DNA of 64,000 nucleotides from Prinsepia uniflora. Its lineage: Eukaryota; Streptophyta; Magnoliopsida; Rosales; Rosaceae. Where the stretch lies: assembly GCA_032719365.1 (NCBI GenBank), contig CM064876.1:61809864-61873863 (forward strand), written 5' to 3'. Below the pieces are notes generated by a model. It did not search any database. It was not told the origin of the DNA and worked only from the letters and a program-made list of their open reading frames with translations. Made by a program: the position numbers and the translations under genes. Positions 33,927-47,123 of the stretch are shown here, piece by piece (position 1 is the first letter of the stretch; every line of letters starts with the position of its first letter).

Positions 33927-36900
33927 CAATCAGTAGATACCATGATAGTTTTCCCGAGGAATATGTATGTGAACCAGAAACATAATCAACCACATACCCT
34001 TCTGGTTCAACTGAATATAACTCGAACTTATATAAATCAGACAAGTCAGTCTTTGTTATTGAATCAAAATTGAGACAACTTTCTCTGTAAACCCCTGCCC
34101 CACGGGCAGTCATATCCAAGCTCACTCGAGATACGGATCCATGCTCAAAGTCCGAGTATACACAATCTAGAACTCACAAGTATCCATATCATCATCTCAA
34201 TCACATGTAATCCACTCATGACATGGTACAACAGCTTAAATCACCACGCATAGGCCATCAGACCACTAGGCCAATAACCTCATAAGGTCCAATAAATCGG
34301 GAACTCATTCCCCTCGTTAAGTCAATCACTTTCTACCCCTTCCCAAGGTCACTAAGCATAATGAATTTAACTTTTCCTTCTGTTGCGTTTATCTTCATAG
34401 GCCTCACTAACGCTTACCTCCTGCTAATAATTGGCACTCAGTACAATCATTCATACGATATCGCAAATCATATCCATTCCTTAACCTCAACTCCATCCAA
34501 CATCCTACACCAAGTATGATCCTGCAGTTGGACTCTAGTAGTCCAAATGATCCAAAATCATGTAACACTTCAATCCTATAGAGTTTCATCAATAACAAGA
34601 TTTCACCTATCCTTACGTTATCAAACATGTTAATTCTCGATCGGCTATCTTATTAGCTCCCCGCAAATGATACTAGACCCGACAATGCGGTCTTAATCTC
34701 AATGTATCCTGACCATCGCCTCATCACACATTAAGCCTTTCTGTTTATCAATCATTTCTAATCCTGATGGTCGATACAGTACTCTTACATTCCTTCCCAG
34801 AGGTATGACCTCTGCATACTCGACCCATGGATCACTATGGTCGATCCCAAATCATGCAAGAAAAGTAAAACTCCTGAGAGTTCAGCTAGCATCGGTATTC
34901 CCAGCCCCATCCTACCGAAACACACCTCACCAAATCCCAAATCTCATAGTGACATATCACTATGCACACAGAAAGGGTCACATCGAGCATAAGTCTCTGT
35001 CTCTCCACTTTGTACTTATTCTATGTCAGTTCTCATTTACAATAAGTCTGACCTCCTTTCAGGTCAATTACCATAACTAGAAAAACATTGTAGAGAACCC
35101 CCTCTACAATCCTCTGTGGTATCCATCCATTCTCAAAACAACGCATGTTCCCCGTGACAGTCTTTAATTATTTTCCATTGACCAATACATCTGTTTATCC
35201 TGTGATTCACACTAATCCCGACCGTTATTAGTATCTGTTCCACAAACCTGCTCTGGTCGACCAGACCTAACACTTATTCAACCATATATTTTTCTCTCTA
35301 AGGGCATTCAATACATTTGTCCAGTATATCACACGCCCATTTGTATATGGCCAATCATCAATCATGGTACCCTACACCATCCAAATGTGGTCAGAATACC
35401 TGACTCATCATCTCACAAACATAACCGGTCCATTTGGCCATCCAAGAGTATCACCATTGACTAACCTTAGCCATGTGAAATCCGGACATCATCTTTTTCT
35501 CTTTTACTCATAACCGATAGTCATTACCATGTTGGCCTCTCTCAATAGGCTCAATAATCACAACCTTCCAATAGAACCACAAATCATTATCTCATGATAC
35601 GGGATACTTATCCCATACCGTTATCTTATTAAGTTGTCCATAATCGACATGCAAGCTCAGACCATCATCCCTTTTTCCTCTTGCCGCCTAAGGAATACTG
35701 GGTTCCCCATGGCAACACTGAGCCGAATGAACCCATATCTACCAAGTTTTGTACTTGCATCTTCAGTCCTTATGACTCTGTAGGTGCCACATATCAGGGC
35801 GTCCGAGAAACAACTCGTATACTCGACATGATCTCCATCATAAACTCAATCTCTCATCTTGGCAAAATCTCAGGAAATATGTTTAAAAAATCCATACATC
35901 TTCAGCCATCACTAGGCATCTCATACATTGATCACATATGCCAAACATCTGACCAGTGAACTTTGATTACCTCATACCAACAGTCCATCGATTGTGAGGT
36001 TCAATATCATTCTAGAGGGTAACATCCTCAAGTCTCCCTGAAATACAACCTCTGGTAATCTGGGACTTCACATATCACTCTCTAATCGACATACATAATA
36101 GAGGTATCATGAGTTATTGACCAATCCATCCCAAGGATCTAGGAATACCCCAAGTTAGCCACTAGGCGCATAACACCAGTCATCCTGGGTAGCCTCACCT
36201 CGATAGGTCTACCCCCTTTATGTCTCACCAATTTCACCATATATAATTACCAAGGTTACCATATAAATATCATCAATTTTATCACATCTGTAACTTTAGT
36301 CGGCTCACCGAATTCCATACCTTAACCAATCACGGACATCTTCGTATCCATCTAATGTACATTCTCAAAACACAGAAGAGTGGGTAGCCGGAGACCTATC
36401 GAATACATACGTCCTGGTTAAACTTACATCCATGTCACCACTCCAGAGGCTACTCAAGCCTCCTGCTAGTAACTGCAATCCTCAGGCATGTGGTCCCAAT
36501 CCGACCACGCCCCCTACGGTCCATCACGGGCCTACCAACTTTTCCCCCGCCTGTCACATCAACCATCATTACAGAAGCCAATCCCTGCTCCATTGCATCC
36601 CAACTGGTGCCTCTATCACTTTGTCAATCGATATACCCTTTCTTTATGATGTGACCAGATGACCCACAATTATGAGCAACAATTAACCTTAGCATTTTAT
36701 CACCCAGCGGACCCAACTGGCGTCCCACTACACTGGACCATCTCCTAAGTCCAAATCTCTGTGTACTACGGTTCTCTGCCCGAACCTTCAATCGCTAAGT
36801 GAAATTGACATGACCCATCCAAGTCCATAAGTCCAGTAAACAGGGTTAAATAATACCAATCCATAAATTCATAACCCATCCGTATCTGACCTTATCCCAA

Positions 36901-37474
36901 TCCTTGGCATCCCAGGTGCCAAACATTCCTCAATCAAGGGTCGGCCGTGTCAAAAACCATAGTTATATTTCAACCTTTACGGCCCATCCTGAGCCCTAAT
37001 ACATTACCATGACTCATCTCGAGTCCCAGCTGATCTCCTGACTCACTTTGAGTCCCATTTTCCTGTCTCGACTCCCCTCGAGTCCAATCATGACTCCTTT
37101 TGAGTCCAATGTCATAACAATCATCCATACCATCATTGGCATACCCGGTCACCGAGAAAATTTTGCTGGTGAACCACATCTTATACGACCTATAAGGCCT
37201 AAGGGATATCCCATCATATTCTAGACTCGACACACATTCCACTTAAGGAATCCACTAAGAATAATCTCATCTCGGGTCCAACCTGCCCATTTGTGCTACC
37301 TTTCTAGCCTCTGGGCTCATTCATTCTTGGGACCCACACAAGTCTGTGTTTAACAGTTAGTAGTTTACAGTGTACACTGATTAACATCTGACCAATCCAG
37401 GGTCAATTTCATTCCGAAATCAATCACGAGGTCTCACTACCAGGTCGCGCAAGAGGCTTACGTTTCGGAGGCAT
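33927..37474 (-). pseudogene. gag-pol: Element G gag-pol relic
   Basis: Minus-strand gag start ATGCCTCCGAAACG at 37474, equivalent to ATGCCTCCTAGG in A. No long frame survives, but nucleotide similarity to A's pol is visible: the protease end (ATGGATTGG reverse-complement near 36118-36145, equivalent to LGMDWL) and the RT N-terminus at about 35625-35780, reading LVDMGSFG...PWGTQ... and HVDYGQLNKITV against A's LVDLGYVR...PWGAP... and CIDYRQLNKVTL. The 3.5-kb length against 4.4 kb in A implies internal deletions. Too decayed to function. An array of GACTC-N4/5-GAGTCC repeats lies in the gag part at 37010-37112. Confidence 0.7.
37010..37112. repeat. GACTC...GAGTCC inverted-motif repeats in element G gag region
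   Basis: Four units of the form GACTCACTTTGAGTCC, GACTCCCCTCGAGTCC, GACTCCTTTTGAGTCC and GACTCATCTCGAGTCCC within about 100 bp; each is a short inverted repeat with a variable 5-base centre. Confidence 0.8.
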
Positions 37475-37502
37475 GACATGGCAACATAATCAGCAACCTA
37501 GT

Positions 37503-37514
37503 GTTCTGATACCA
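37503..37514 (-). other. Primer binding site of element G
   Basis: The plus strand reads GTTCTGATACCA; the minus strand TGGTATCAGAAC differs from the tRNA-iMet site by one base. It lies 3 bp from the TGACAGG edge of the 5' LTR. Confidence 0.88.
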
Positions 37515-37517
37515 ATT

Positions 37518-37999
37518 TGACAGGACCCGTCCCCGAAGGACATAGATAACCATGCCCGGTCCTGCTCCCGTCTAACAAGTCAACTGAAGTTCTGGATTTA
37601 CCCTCAGCGCTTGCCATACAAGGGATAACCGCAGATGTGCCCACTCATGCCTCCACCTCCCGATCAGCCCCGATCATCGCGCCACTACCTGAAGGGTCAA
37701 TAAAAACATAAAAGGTGTGAGTGGACAAAAACAAACATTTATAAATACATTTGAGGAAAATCAATCTTACCCTCCAGTTTCACAAACATGCATGCATATC
37801 ATAAAACATGAGTAATCGCGTGAAATCAATCAAGTATGAACAGTGGACCGATAAAATCAAAACATGTTTTCCCATGGTCCATATTTTCGCTGAAACTCAT
37901 GTTCATCAAATCAGTTCATGATATAAAGTATATGGACACAAATATCAATAAATAACAAATATCACCAACCCTCAATATCCAAGTAACTGTCACGATATC
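37518..37999 (-). repeat. Element G 5' LTR, truncated
   Basis: Aligns with 31100-31590 of the left LTR and stops at ATATC, where H1 begins. The expected continuation (AATGCAACGCGTGC...) does not appear after H1 or H2, so the rest was deleted. Confidence 0.85.
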
Positions 38000-40900
38000 T
38001 GACAGGACCCATCCCAATCCCCCCAGGATTAACGCGGGATGACCCTGCTCCCGTCTGACACGAAGTGTCAGACAAGGGATATTTCCGACCTTTGCCCTCT
38101 CGGGCTATCAGAGTACGCCAGGATCCGAAGGAGGCATGTGATATCTTGGTCTCTGCTACAGTCCACATCTGTTGTCAACCTGAAAGGCAGTCAAAACATT
38201 AAAAGTTGTGAGTGGACAAAACAAGAGTTTATAAAAACAATTTATCAAAGACATTTGTACCCTTCACTAAAAAGCCTGCATGCATTCGCAAACCCTTTAA
38301 CCAAATGAACCACATGTGGGAACTAAGCCCAAAACCATAATGAAATAGACCATACGAGCCACTGCCCAAATCCATAAGAAACCAATAAGGGACTCAGCCC
38401 AAAACCATAACCATACTGAAACCAAATACACGAGCCACTGCTCAAATCCTGTGCACACCTGTGCACACCACATATCACATATCATATATCATATATAAGT
38501 TACACAACCAATCCTGTCACGGTTTCCAAAGCTACCTGCGTGCTACCCGGGTCTCAATCCGAGTCTTCTCAAAGTCAAGGTCAATGTCCGCATACCACTG
38601 ATCCTACCCGAGGTTATAGTAACCATAGCCTTCCTGAGAGTAAGGAACCCAACTGGGGGGTGACTCCACTCAATCGGTGCTGCGTGACTACTCCGGGGTC
38701 CACCCAGGCCAACGACCTCCCTGGAGAAGATAGAATAAGTAAAGGAAGGTATATGAACATATATATACATAGCACAAACATTCATGCCTGGTTCCTCTGA
38801 ACTGTCATGATCCATAACATCCAGTTCATATACATATAGACCATATCCTCCATGTCCGGTTCCCATAAACCGTCATGTAGCATAATGACATAACCAGGGT
38901 TCATGCTGGTTCCCATAAACCGTCATGTACCATAATCACATAACCAGGGTTCATGCCGGTTCCCATAAACTGTCATGTACCATAATGACCAATCAAGGGT
39001 TCATGCCGGTACCCATAAACCGTCATGAATCAGGAAATCCATTTAAGGTTCCCCGACCTGAAATCAAAACCGTAAAGTAACCTGGGTCTCGTGCCCGAAC
39101 ATAGGACATCAGCTGGGCACCATGCCCAATATCTGAGGTCATATGCCCGAGACAAAACCAAATGGGTCTCACACCCGAGTTTATCCTTTTGAAATCCAAA
39201 TCCAATTCATTAAAACCAATAAGGAAATACAGATCCGTATAAGCACCGTATAAGGCCTAAACCTCGAAATACATGCTTATACGTAACCACATACAAATGC
39301 ACCCACGTCATCATCAACCATGTAATAAAACATATAATAAACATTTATGCATGCACCAATTTAGAAAACCAAGGTCCACTCACAGACCGTCCGAGCTGCC
39401 GCCTCGATTTGCGTGTCATACGGCTCTCCCGAGCTAATCACCGTCACCAAGACTCCCGAACCTGTCCAAATCCTAATAGAAGGTTACTAACTACCTTATT
39501 AACCTCCCAAAAAAGCCCCGTAATTTTCCTGAATTTTTAACTATTTTTAAACTCTATCTGAAACCTTCTAATGCCCCGAAAATTATCGAGACGGTGTCCG
39601 ATCGACACGAAACTAGTCCCAAAATATTCGCTACATCGAATAGAAGATTTCACATGTTGAACACTTCCCCAAAAGGTCACTCACGCGCCCCCACGCGCCC
39701 AATGAAGGTACTGCGCGTGAAGCCCACGCGCGGTACTATTCATTGTCTTCTTCCTTGGACTGGACCGGGTTCGACTGGTCTGAACCGACCGAACCGGCCT
39801 GGACCGGTTCAAGGCCCAATCCTGTCCGTTTTCAGTCCATTTTAAGCCATTTCAATTCTAATATGACCCTAATCCTATTTCATATCTTCCTAGCTAATTA
39901 AAATGGAACAAAACCCACCAAAATCGTCCCTTAAAACTCGGCCATGACGGCCGTGCCTTTCCTCCGCCGTTCACGGCTCTTCCTGGCCATCCCAAGCCCC
40001 AAAACTAATCCCATTAACCTCCTAGAATCCCCAGAAACCTTACCCAATCCTCAGAATCGAACAAAAAGAAATAAAACCGATTTTGAAAGTTTGAATATTT
40101 CCTTACCTCACGGGTCGAGCTCCGCCGTGGCCAATCGCCGTGAGCCACCGTCCCTATTGTTGTCCTCAGTCCCTCAGTCATCCTCACAACACTCAGCTCA
40201 CACTCATTGATGATTATGGTGGTGATACGTGAGTTTGTGTTTTTGGAGGAAAATGGAGAAATGAAGAAAATGGTAGGGGGTGCGGGTTTGAAGAAGAAAA
40301 GAAAAAGAAGAAATCTGATGAGAGAGGGAATTAATGGATGGTTAGGATTTACAGATTAGATGAGAGATGAAGGGCTAGGATTGAGTGTTGGTTGGGTTAA
40401 TTATAAAATAATAAATATAATATTATTAAATTAAGTGAGATCCCCTTTTTAGGGGTTTTAGCCAATGGGATGAGTGACACTTGTCACTCATCCATGGGAC
40501 CCACTGAAAATATCTTCCCAATCAGATATTGCCCAATCAGCCTCGCCTCAAAGTACATGTATAGTGAAATCGAACTTCTGTGACCTATAGCTTCCCCGTT
40601 CGATGTCCGATTTCAGCGTGCCGCCTGTCTATGAATTCGTATCGTCTCGATCTACGTAACGGTTCTCGGCCCTTGGCCATCGGACCTCCTGGTCAAAAAT
40701 TCAATATATGCCTCCTTTTAACCAAAATTACCAAAATGCCCTTAAGCTTCCGAACGTCATAACTTCTTCCTCGAATGTCGAAATTGAACGTGCCACCTTT
40801 CTATGAACTTGTGACGTCACGAACTACGTCACGGTCATCGGTCAAAATCCATTTGACCGCCAGAATGAAAATTCAATGTTTTGCCCATGACGAGGGGTAA

Positions 40901-41010
40901 AACGGTCATTTTGCATCGTTCGTCCGATTTTGCCTAACTAATCACGGATTAACCTCGCTAATCGTGATTAGTCACTAATCTAATCTAGGAATTTGGGACG
41001 GGTCGTTACA
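38000..41010 (-). repeat. Element H1 3' LTR (3011 bp)
   Basis: TGACAGGACCCATCCC...GGGTCGTTACA on the plus strand, so orientation is minus. Contains the predicted intron (donor 39378-39383, acceptor at 38180), a 50-bp tandem repeat (38858-39030), the hairpin 39713-39731, the coding-like block NILGLVSCRSDTVSIIF (minus, near 39635-39585) and the U3 palindrome 40469-40492. Followed by a polypurine tract (minus AAGGAGGGAAGGC, 41011-41023), so it is a 3' LTR with part of the internal region. Confidence 0.88.
38858..39030. repeat. 50-bp tandem repeat in H1 LTR
   Basis: Three full units starting GGTTCCCATAAACCGTCATG (38858, 38908, 38958) and a partial fourth from 39008. Lies within the predicted intron. 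Confidence 0.92.
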
Positions 41011-41673
41011 GCCTTCCCTCCTTAATTAATTTCGTCCTAAAAATTCCAACCGACCTAATTCTAACCGTTCTTCTCTCCTTAATTAGTTTTGTTCTTGAAA
41101 CTCCAAGTATCCTGATTCCACAACCACCTCGTGGAAAGCAATCGACCTCGCAACACGTATACGCTCGTACACCAACTAACCAGAACAACACTTACTCGTC
41201 TGCAGCCAGACGTACCACTAATACTCACGTCGCATAGACCACATTCGACCACGTCGAATGACAGTAATTACATGTTCCGAACTGACACCACTTGTTAGTG
41301 TCAGAGTAGCCCAAGTATCCTATGAGTTAACTACTTGTCAGATCTACCATCTCGTTGACACAACAACTCGAAGGTTTCTTGCTCAAATACTAAACTATCC
41401 CAACGTCTACTCCGACCGGGAGTCATCAGATCACTTAACGATCCACGCTGACACCTTCGACAAACTATCACCACTTGACAGTTATCAGTCGAAAACTAAC
41501 ATGATACACACCCGTGGTTACAATAACCACCAACTTACTCAACCTGAGTATACACTAACCAACAATTCACTCGACCTGTGTGTAACTAGACCCATCAGAA
41601 ATACCATGACCCATCAGAAATACTGTGACCTGTGTGTAACAACTTACTCAACCTGAGTAAACACTAACCAACA
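41011..41673 (-). other. Element H1 internal remnant up to a deletion junction
   Basis: Begins with the polypurine tract and a worn AATTTCGTCCTAAAAATT hairpin relic, so it is the 3' end of H1's internal region. No pol motif is left. Near the right end ACTTACTCAACCTGAGTA...ACCAACAATTC occurs twice (about 41536 and 41642), and the second copy runs straight into LTR H2. Confidence 0.65.
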
Positions 41674-44477
41674 ATTCGGACGGACGGTGTAAAATGACTG
41701 TTTTGCCCGTGGTCCTGGGTAAAATGTTGACTTTTGATTCGGGGAGTCAAACATATGAGGACCAATGATCGTGACGTAGATCGGGACGTCGCGAATCCGT
41801 AGACAGGCGGCACGTCGAAATCAGAGGTCCGACGGAAAAATTATGGTCACTGGAGCGAAATCGAGGATTTAACGTCTCAGGAACCTAATAAAATATTAAT
41901 TAAAGCTATTTAGGCAGATATTTGTGTGGGGCCCTTGGATGAGTGACAAGTGTCACTCATCCCATTGGGGGCTTTCCCTAAAAAGGGGATCTTGGACTCA
42001 TTGGTCATTTTTAATTAATTAATTAGTCCACTTACCTCTCATCTCACAATCTCCACCATCCATCCTCTTGATCTCATCTGATTTATCATCCCCACCGTCC
42101 ATTTAATCACCATCACAGATAAAAACTCCAATTTCTTCTCTGCCCCGTGCACGATACTTTGATCCTCTCCATTCTGTACTCTCAAACCGTGACCCAACCC
42201 ACACCCTCAAACCTGCAACCTCACATCATGACCACTATATGCCACTGGCCAACTGAGGGAGCCGTGAGTGTAGGACCGTGAGGTTGAGACAGTAAGGCTG
42301 AGGGACGACCTAAGCCACGACGGTGGCCACGGCGGAGGAGAACTGCGTGTTTACGTTCAAAATTGGGAAATTGAGTTTGGCTGGTTGTTGATCGTGTTGG
42401 AAGGGTGGATGAAGTTCCTGAGGTCAAGTTAAACGTGGTGGTGGCCCACGACGGCGAGGTGAGTGAGAAACCAGACAAGGCTCTGTTATTGTTCAAAAAT
42501 GGCAAATCGCAATTTGGTCCTTATTAATCGAATTGGTTGCTTAGGTGAGCATCTGGGAGTTTCCAGGAGTTTATTAAGATTGGCTTCAGGGCCTGAGGTG
42601 GCCAGTAGTGGTCGGAGACGGCGGAGGAAAATAGAAGGTTGGATCGTCGATCGGGAGGTAAAATCCAGTCCCTAATTTCAGGTTTTGACGTCATTAATCG
42701 ATTAGAATCAGTAGAACGGAGCTATAGGAATAAATGGAATTGAAAATAGGTGGAAAATGGAGAAAACCAGGAATGCATGTTTGGTTGGACTGAACCGGTC
42801 TGAACCGGGTTTAACTGAGGAAGATGATGAATAGTACCCCGCGCGTGGGGCATTTTGGGACATGTGTTCAACATGACTTTTAATATATTCGATGTAACGA
42901 ACATTTTGGGACTGATTTCGTGTCGATCAGACATCGTTTCGATATGTTTCGGGGTGTTCAAAGGTTTAGGATCGGGTTTCAAAATAGTTAAAAATTTAAG
43001 AAAATTATGGGGCTTTAATAGGAAGTTAATGAAGAGGTTAGTAATCCTCTAGTATGATTTGGACAGGTTTAGAAGTCCCGGTGATAGTGGTGTGGCCCGG
43101 GAGGGCTTATGGCACGCGTATCGAGGCGGCAGCATAGGATGGTCTGTGTGTGAACTTCGTTTTCTAAACTGTGATGCATGCATAACTATTTTATATTTTT
43201 TGGATACGTGATTTCTATGATGATGATTGTGGCACTTGTGGTTTACATGATTGCACGTATTTCGAGGTAATTCTGTATTTACGCGTATTTCGAGGTTTAC
43301 GAGTTTATGATATTGCTATGTGATTGTGAGCATAATAATGGTTCTATGGCATGGTTTTGGTTTTGGAAAGATGAACTTGGGCATGAAACCCATTTGAATT
43401 ATGTGATCAAGCAGGGGCTCAGTTGGTTTACGAAATTGGACGGTGACCCTTTTGAGTTACGTGATCAGATCGGGGACCCAGTGGTTTACAAAATCGGGCA
43501 TGAGGCCCACTTGAGTTTTATAAATGTGATTTCAGGTGTGGGACCCTATGTTTCATAAACGTGATTTTGGGTCTGCGACCCTATGTTTCATAAACGTGAT
43601 TTCGGGTCGGGGACCCTAAATGAATTTGTGATGTTTATGGAAATTTCGGGCAGGGCTCATTGAGATGTTTTGAAATGGCTTTATAAAATTGTTTTCCATA
43701 TACCATCTTGATACGAGGATATGTGATGGTCTCCTCCAGGTGTCTGGGACACTGGGGAAGTCACGGTGCAATACCTGCAAGGGGCCATTGTACGGAGCTA
43801 CCAGACAGTATTGTGACTCAGGAGTAGGATTGCTATGATTAGACGTCTGGGATGTCAGAGATATTGACTCGGAGAGATCCTGGGTAGCACGTGTTGCTTA
43901 TTACCATGAGATATGACGTTTGGGACGTCAAGCGTCTGGGGCGCTAGGCATCTAGGATGTCAGGGATGGTTATATGGTAAATATGGATGATTGGATTCAT
44001 GAAATGGTATTTCGGTATTTGTGGATTTGTGGTTATCGATTTGGGCAGTGGCCCACTTGGTTTGGATTTACGGATTTTGGTATTCTACAGTTTTGGGTTG
44101 AGTTCCCACACTTGGTTTTGAGTTATGGTTTTTGGGCTAAGGCCCTAATGGTTCATTTGAGTAAATGTTTTGATTACTGATTTTATGATGCATGCGTACT
44201 TTTTAGTGAAGGGCATAAAAATCTACATGAAATGTGTTTGTATGAACTTATTGATTTTCGTCCACTCACAGTTCTTAATGGTTTTATTCCCCTTAAGGTT
44301 GATCACGGATGCGGGCTGTAGCAGAGACCAAGACATCGCACTCCTCTACCGATCTTGGCGCGCTCTGGGAGCCCCGTATAGGTTGAGGTATGTATTATCC
44401 CTTGTCTGACACTTTGTGTCTAACAGAAGAATAACGCATCCCACGTTAATCCTGGGGGATTGGGATGGGTCGTGTCA
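41674..44477 (+). repeat. Element H2 LTR, 5'-truncated, opposite orientation to H1
   Basis: Same family as H1 (its end GATTGGGATGGGTCGTGTCA is nearly the reverse of H1's start), but plus strand. The first about 100 bp of the LTR are missing; similarity begins at TTCGGACGGACGG. Contains the U3 palindrome 41938-41961, a coding-like frame 42873-43052 (TNILGLISCRSDIVSICF), a GGGTCTGCGACCC / GGGTCGGGGACCC pair near 43569-43619 and an acceptor CCCCTTAAG|GTT near 44297. The donor is worn (GTGTGAAC near 43148). The right end abuts E's protease region; no matching left TSD survives. Confidence 0.85.
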
Positions 44478-44790
44478 TGAGCACTGTCGCTCACTGTGAA
44501 AGTGAACCGAGGGAGAGCGGAAGAGTGATAGTAACTATGGAGTCCCTAGTAAAGCTCAAGAGTGGTGTGGGGGAACATTCCAAGCTAGATTTTGGTATGC
44601 CCAGTTGTTTGAATGGCCCCATGAAGAGAACATTGACAGAGCTGCCAGTGTCGACCATGACCCGTTGGACGTCGAAGTTTTATAGTTCAACAATGATGAC
44701 GATTGGGTCGTCGTGGGGTAGACGATTCTTCGTTCTTCTTCATTTGAGAAAGTGATAGGTGCCCATCCAAACATGCTAGTCTTCTTATCT
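44478..44790 (-). pseudogene. Element E protease domain remnant
   Basis: Read on the minus strand with one frameshift: ITFSNEEERRIVYP, PHDDPIVIIVEL, stop, NFDVQRVMVDTGSSVNVL. This is the retropepsin start of Tat/Ogre-type Ty3/gypsy polyproteins (DD.. V... VDTGSS..L), with the catalytic DTG kept. About 60 further residues toward the left remain before H2. Reverse transcriptase, RNase H and integrase, which should follow, are absent from the window. An in-frame TAA and the frameshift make it non-functional. Confidence 0.75.
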
Positions 44791-44959
44791 CACCCATCCT
44801 CTATGTTGAAGATCTGTTGATTCTACTTGGTAGTTCGCATGAAATTTTTCTTTGCTCGGTTGAAGGTTAGTGGGGTAGAGATAGATGGCCCTCTGGTGAT
44901 TGTGTTGATCTGTGGATTGCGAGGTGGATATGGTGTATGTTGGAGGAACTAATTGATAT

Positions 44960-47060
44960 TCCCATCTTTAGCCAGAGCTTCAACTAGGTCCTTGAATGCC
45001 AAGCAATGGTCAATACTATGGCCGATCTACTTATGATACTTGCAATAGGTTCCTGTGTCCTTACTGAGTTTGCCCTTACCGAGTGCCCATGAGGAATTTG
45101 CAATCATGTTCTCGACGTTGAGCAACACATTCTCTTATGGGGTGTTGAGTATGGTGTAGGTTTCACACTTCGACCGAGGAACACGTTTCTCTCCGTTGTT
45201 TGGCTGATCTTCCTGATGGTTTTACCCCTGATGTCTGTCTTGGTGGTTCGGGTTCTTGCCTTTCTTCCTCGGGTTGTACAGGTTGGTACTATATGAGTAG
45301 TCCTTTAGTTTCCCTTCATAGATCTGTTGTCCTTGGTTTTGAGGATGCTGGTCTGAGCTCTACAGTTAGCCCTGACTGCTCGGTTGGTAAGTTTTTACCG
45401 ACTCAGTCACAAGCGTGTCTACTTTTTGTCTCAACATCTCGGCCATGGCATGTATTGCCGCATGTTTCATTATTTCATTACAAGATGTCCAACCTTGAGT
45501 AAGAGCTTCGTATCTGAAAATAGAGTCCTAGTGACCACCTTTGAAGGCTATGAACGCTGTTATGTCATCCGCTTCGGCGCATCGAGAGTATTCGTGGCCA
45601 AAACTGGCCTTGTAACTTTGCAGCTGTTCGTTTACCCCTTACTTTAGTTAAAAAATGTCATATGCCGAGAACAAACAGTTAGTCTGGATCATGAATTGGT
45701 TCCTGAAAGTGAACGTGAGTTGTTCGAAGGATTCAATGGTTCCAACCTCCATCTTGTAGAACCAATTAATTGCTACCTCGCTTAGCATGGAGCTAAAAAT
45801 TAGGCATTGTTCTTCGTCTGAGAGGTTCTTGAGTGCCATGGCCTAGTGATAGTTGTTTATATGTGTATATGGGTGATCTATGCTAGTGTAGACTGGGATC
45901 TTCAAGGCTTGATCTCGTGGTTGGTTCTAAACTGGTTGATCCTCTCGGTGAAGGGTCCCTAGCTTTTTTTTGCCCAGGTCAGCCTTGTTGCCCGTTTTGT
46001 CTTGGCCTTCAACAATTTCACCCAGTCCAATAGGTGTTGGAGGAGTGAGTTGGCCTTGGATGGTTGCGGTGTTCCCCAATCGAAGCGATCAGCCCTCTCA
46101 GTATACCTCGGGGTAGGGTTATTACCGACTTGAGGTGGCTGCTCAGTGTCCCTCTTGAGGTCAGGTCTCGATGTCCCAGGTGATGTCTATCGACCTACTT
46201 TGACCTCTCAGTGTTCTTCATGAGGGAAAAATTCTGGGAGCCTCCGTCACATCCACCGATTCGTCTAAACCGCTCGGTATCTCCCCTAGGGGAAAAATTA
46301 TGAGGGCCTCCACGATGCCCACTAACCTATCTAGATCACTCAGTATCCCCGCAGGAAGATTGAAATAAGGGCCCCTGATGTTGATGGTTGGCCATCCGTC
46401 TAGCATGTCGAGTCGTTTAGCCAGTACTCTTAGTCTCGTGAAATGAGTCGGTGCCCTTGGACTCCGTGAAAGGGATTGGGACAAGACCCTCAAAATGAAA
46501 CTCCTCCTAGCTGGTGTCCAAAAGATTCCACCGAGTGGTGTGGTTTTCTTTGTGTCGAGTTGTCTTTTTTCCTGCGGACCGAGAGGGTTGTCCACGCCCC
46601 TAGTGGTCAAAAGGCAACTGATAACTTTGGGAGTCTTTGCTTAAGATGTCACGAGCGTCTCGGTATATTCTGGTTTTGCCCTGTTTATCGCCATAGTGAT
46701 GAGTATCCGAGTGAGATTTTTGGCTAGTTCGACAGGTGTGTGAATTTCTCTTTTCCTACCACTCTGTTGTTCCTTTCAGCTCGCTCGGTGCACTCGACCA
46801 CCACCCGCTCAGTCTCCTCCACACCGACCCTAGCTCGGTGGGCATTAAGTTCAACTTGTGCGACTCGAAGTTGTTCAACCACCTCTGTATACCAATCATC
46901 GAATTCTTAGCATCTTGACTCGACCTGTGTACCCTTAAACTTTACCACGACCATGTCACTTTGCAGCTTCTCAATGATTTGCAGAAAGTTGTGAGAGTGG
47001 TTTCTCCTTGCCTTAGATCCTTGTCCAGGTGTAATCTCGCTGAGGTCCTGGTTACCTAGC
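44960..47060 (-). pseudogene. gag: Element E gag remnant
   Basis: Minus strand, multiple stops and frameshifts. From the N-terminus: a charged, helix-rich region (FEIENMLGNQDLSE, EKLQSD, VEQLRVAQVELNAHRARV, about 47060-46790); a degraded linker containing a 130-aa open stretch (46610-46218); the core of a retrotransposon gag domain (FSSMLSEVAINWFYKM and TIESFEQLTFTFRNQF, 45839-45648; compare the usual L.G.A..WF..L...SI.SF..L...F...F pattern); and a Tat-type zinc-binding tail YCKYHK..GHSIDHC (about 45050-45003). Gag would form the particle that packages element RNA. It precedes the protease remnant in the expected order. Confidence 0.72.
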
Positions 47061-47123
47061 ATGTTTTCTATTTCGAACGAGTATATGCTCTGCTTGGTAG
47101 AGAGTGGACAGACTTAGTCAGTT

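Larger units (their letters stand above)
31100..37999 (-). mobile_element. Element G: chromovirus-like Ty3/gypsy element, decayed, right LTR cut by H1
   Basis: Left (3') LTR 31100-33890, polypurine tract 33891-33904, worn gag-pol, primer site 37503-37514, right (5') LTR 37518-37999, interrupted by H1 and not resumed afterwards. No right TSD remains because of the deletion described at 41673. LTR family is the same as D. It lies at the tail of E's antisense ORF. Confidence 0.88.

Noticed and set aside
42221..42505. 94-aa minus-strand frame in H2
   Set aside because: Within the transcribed part of the H2 LTR on the opposite strand; no counterpart in H1 or other family members.
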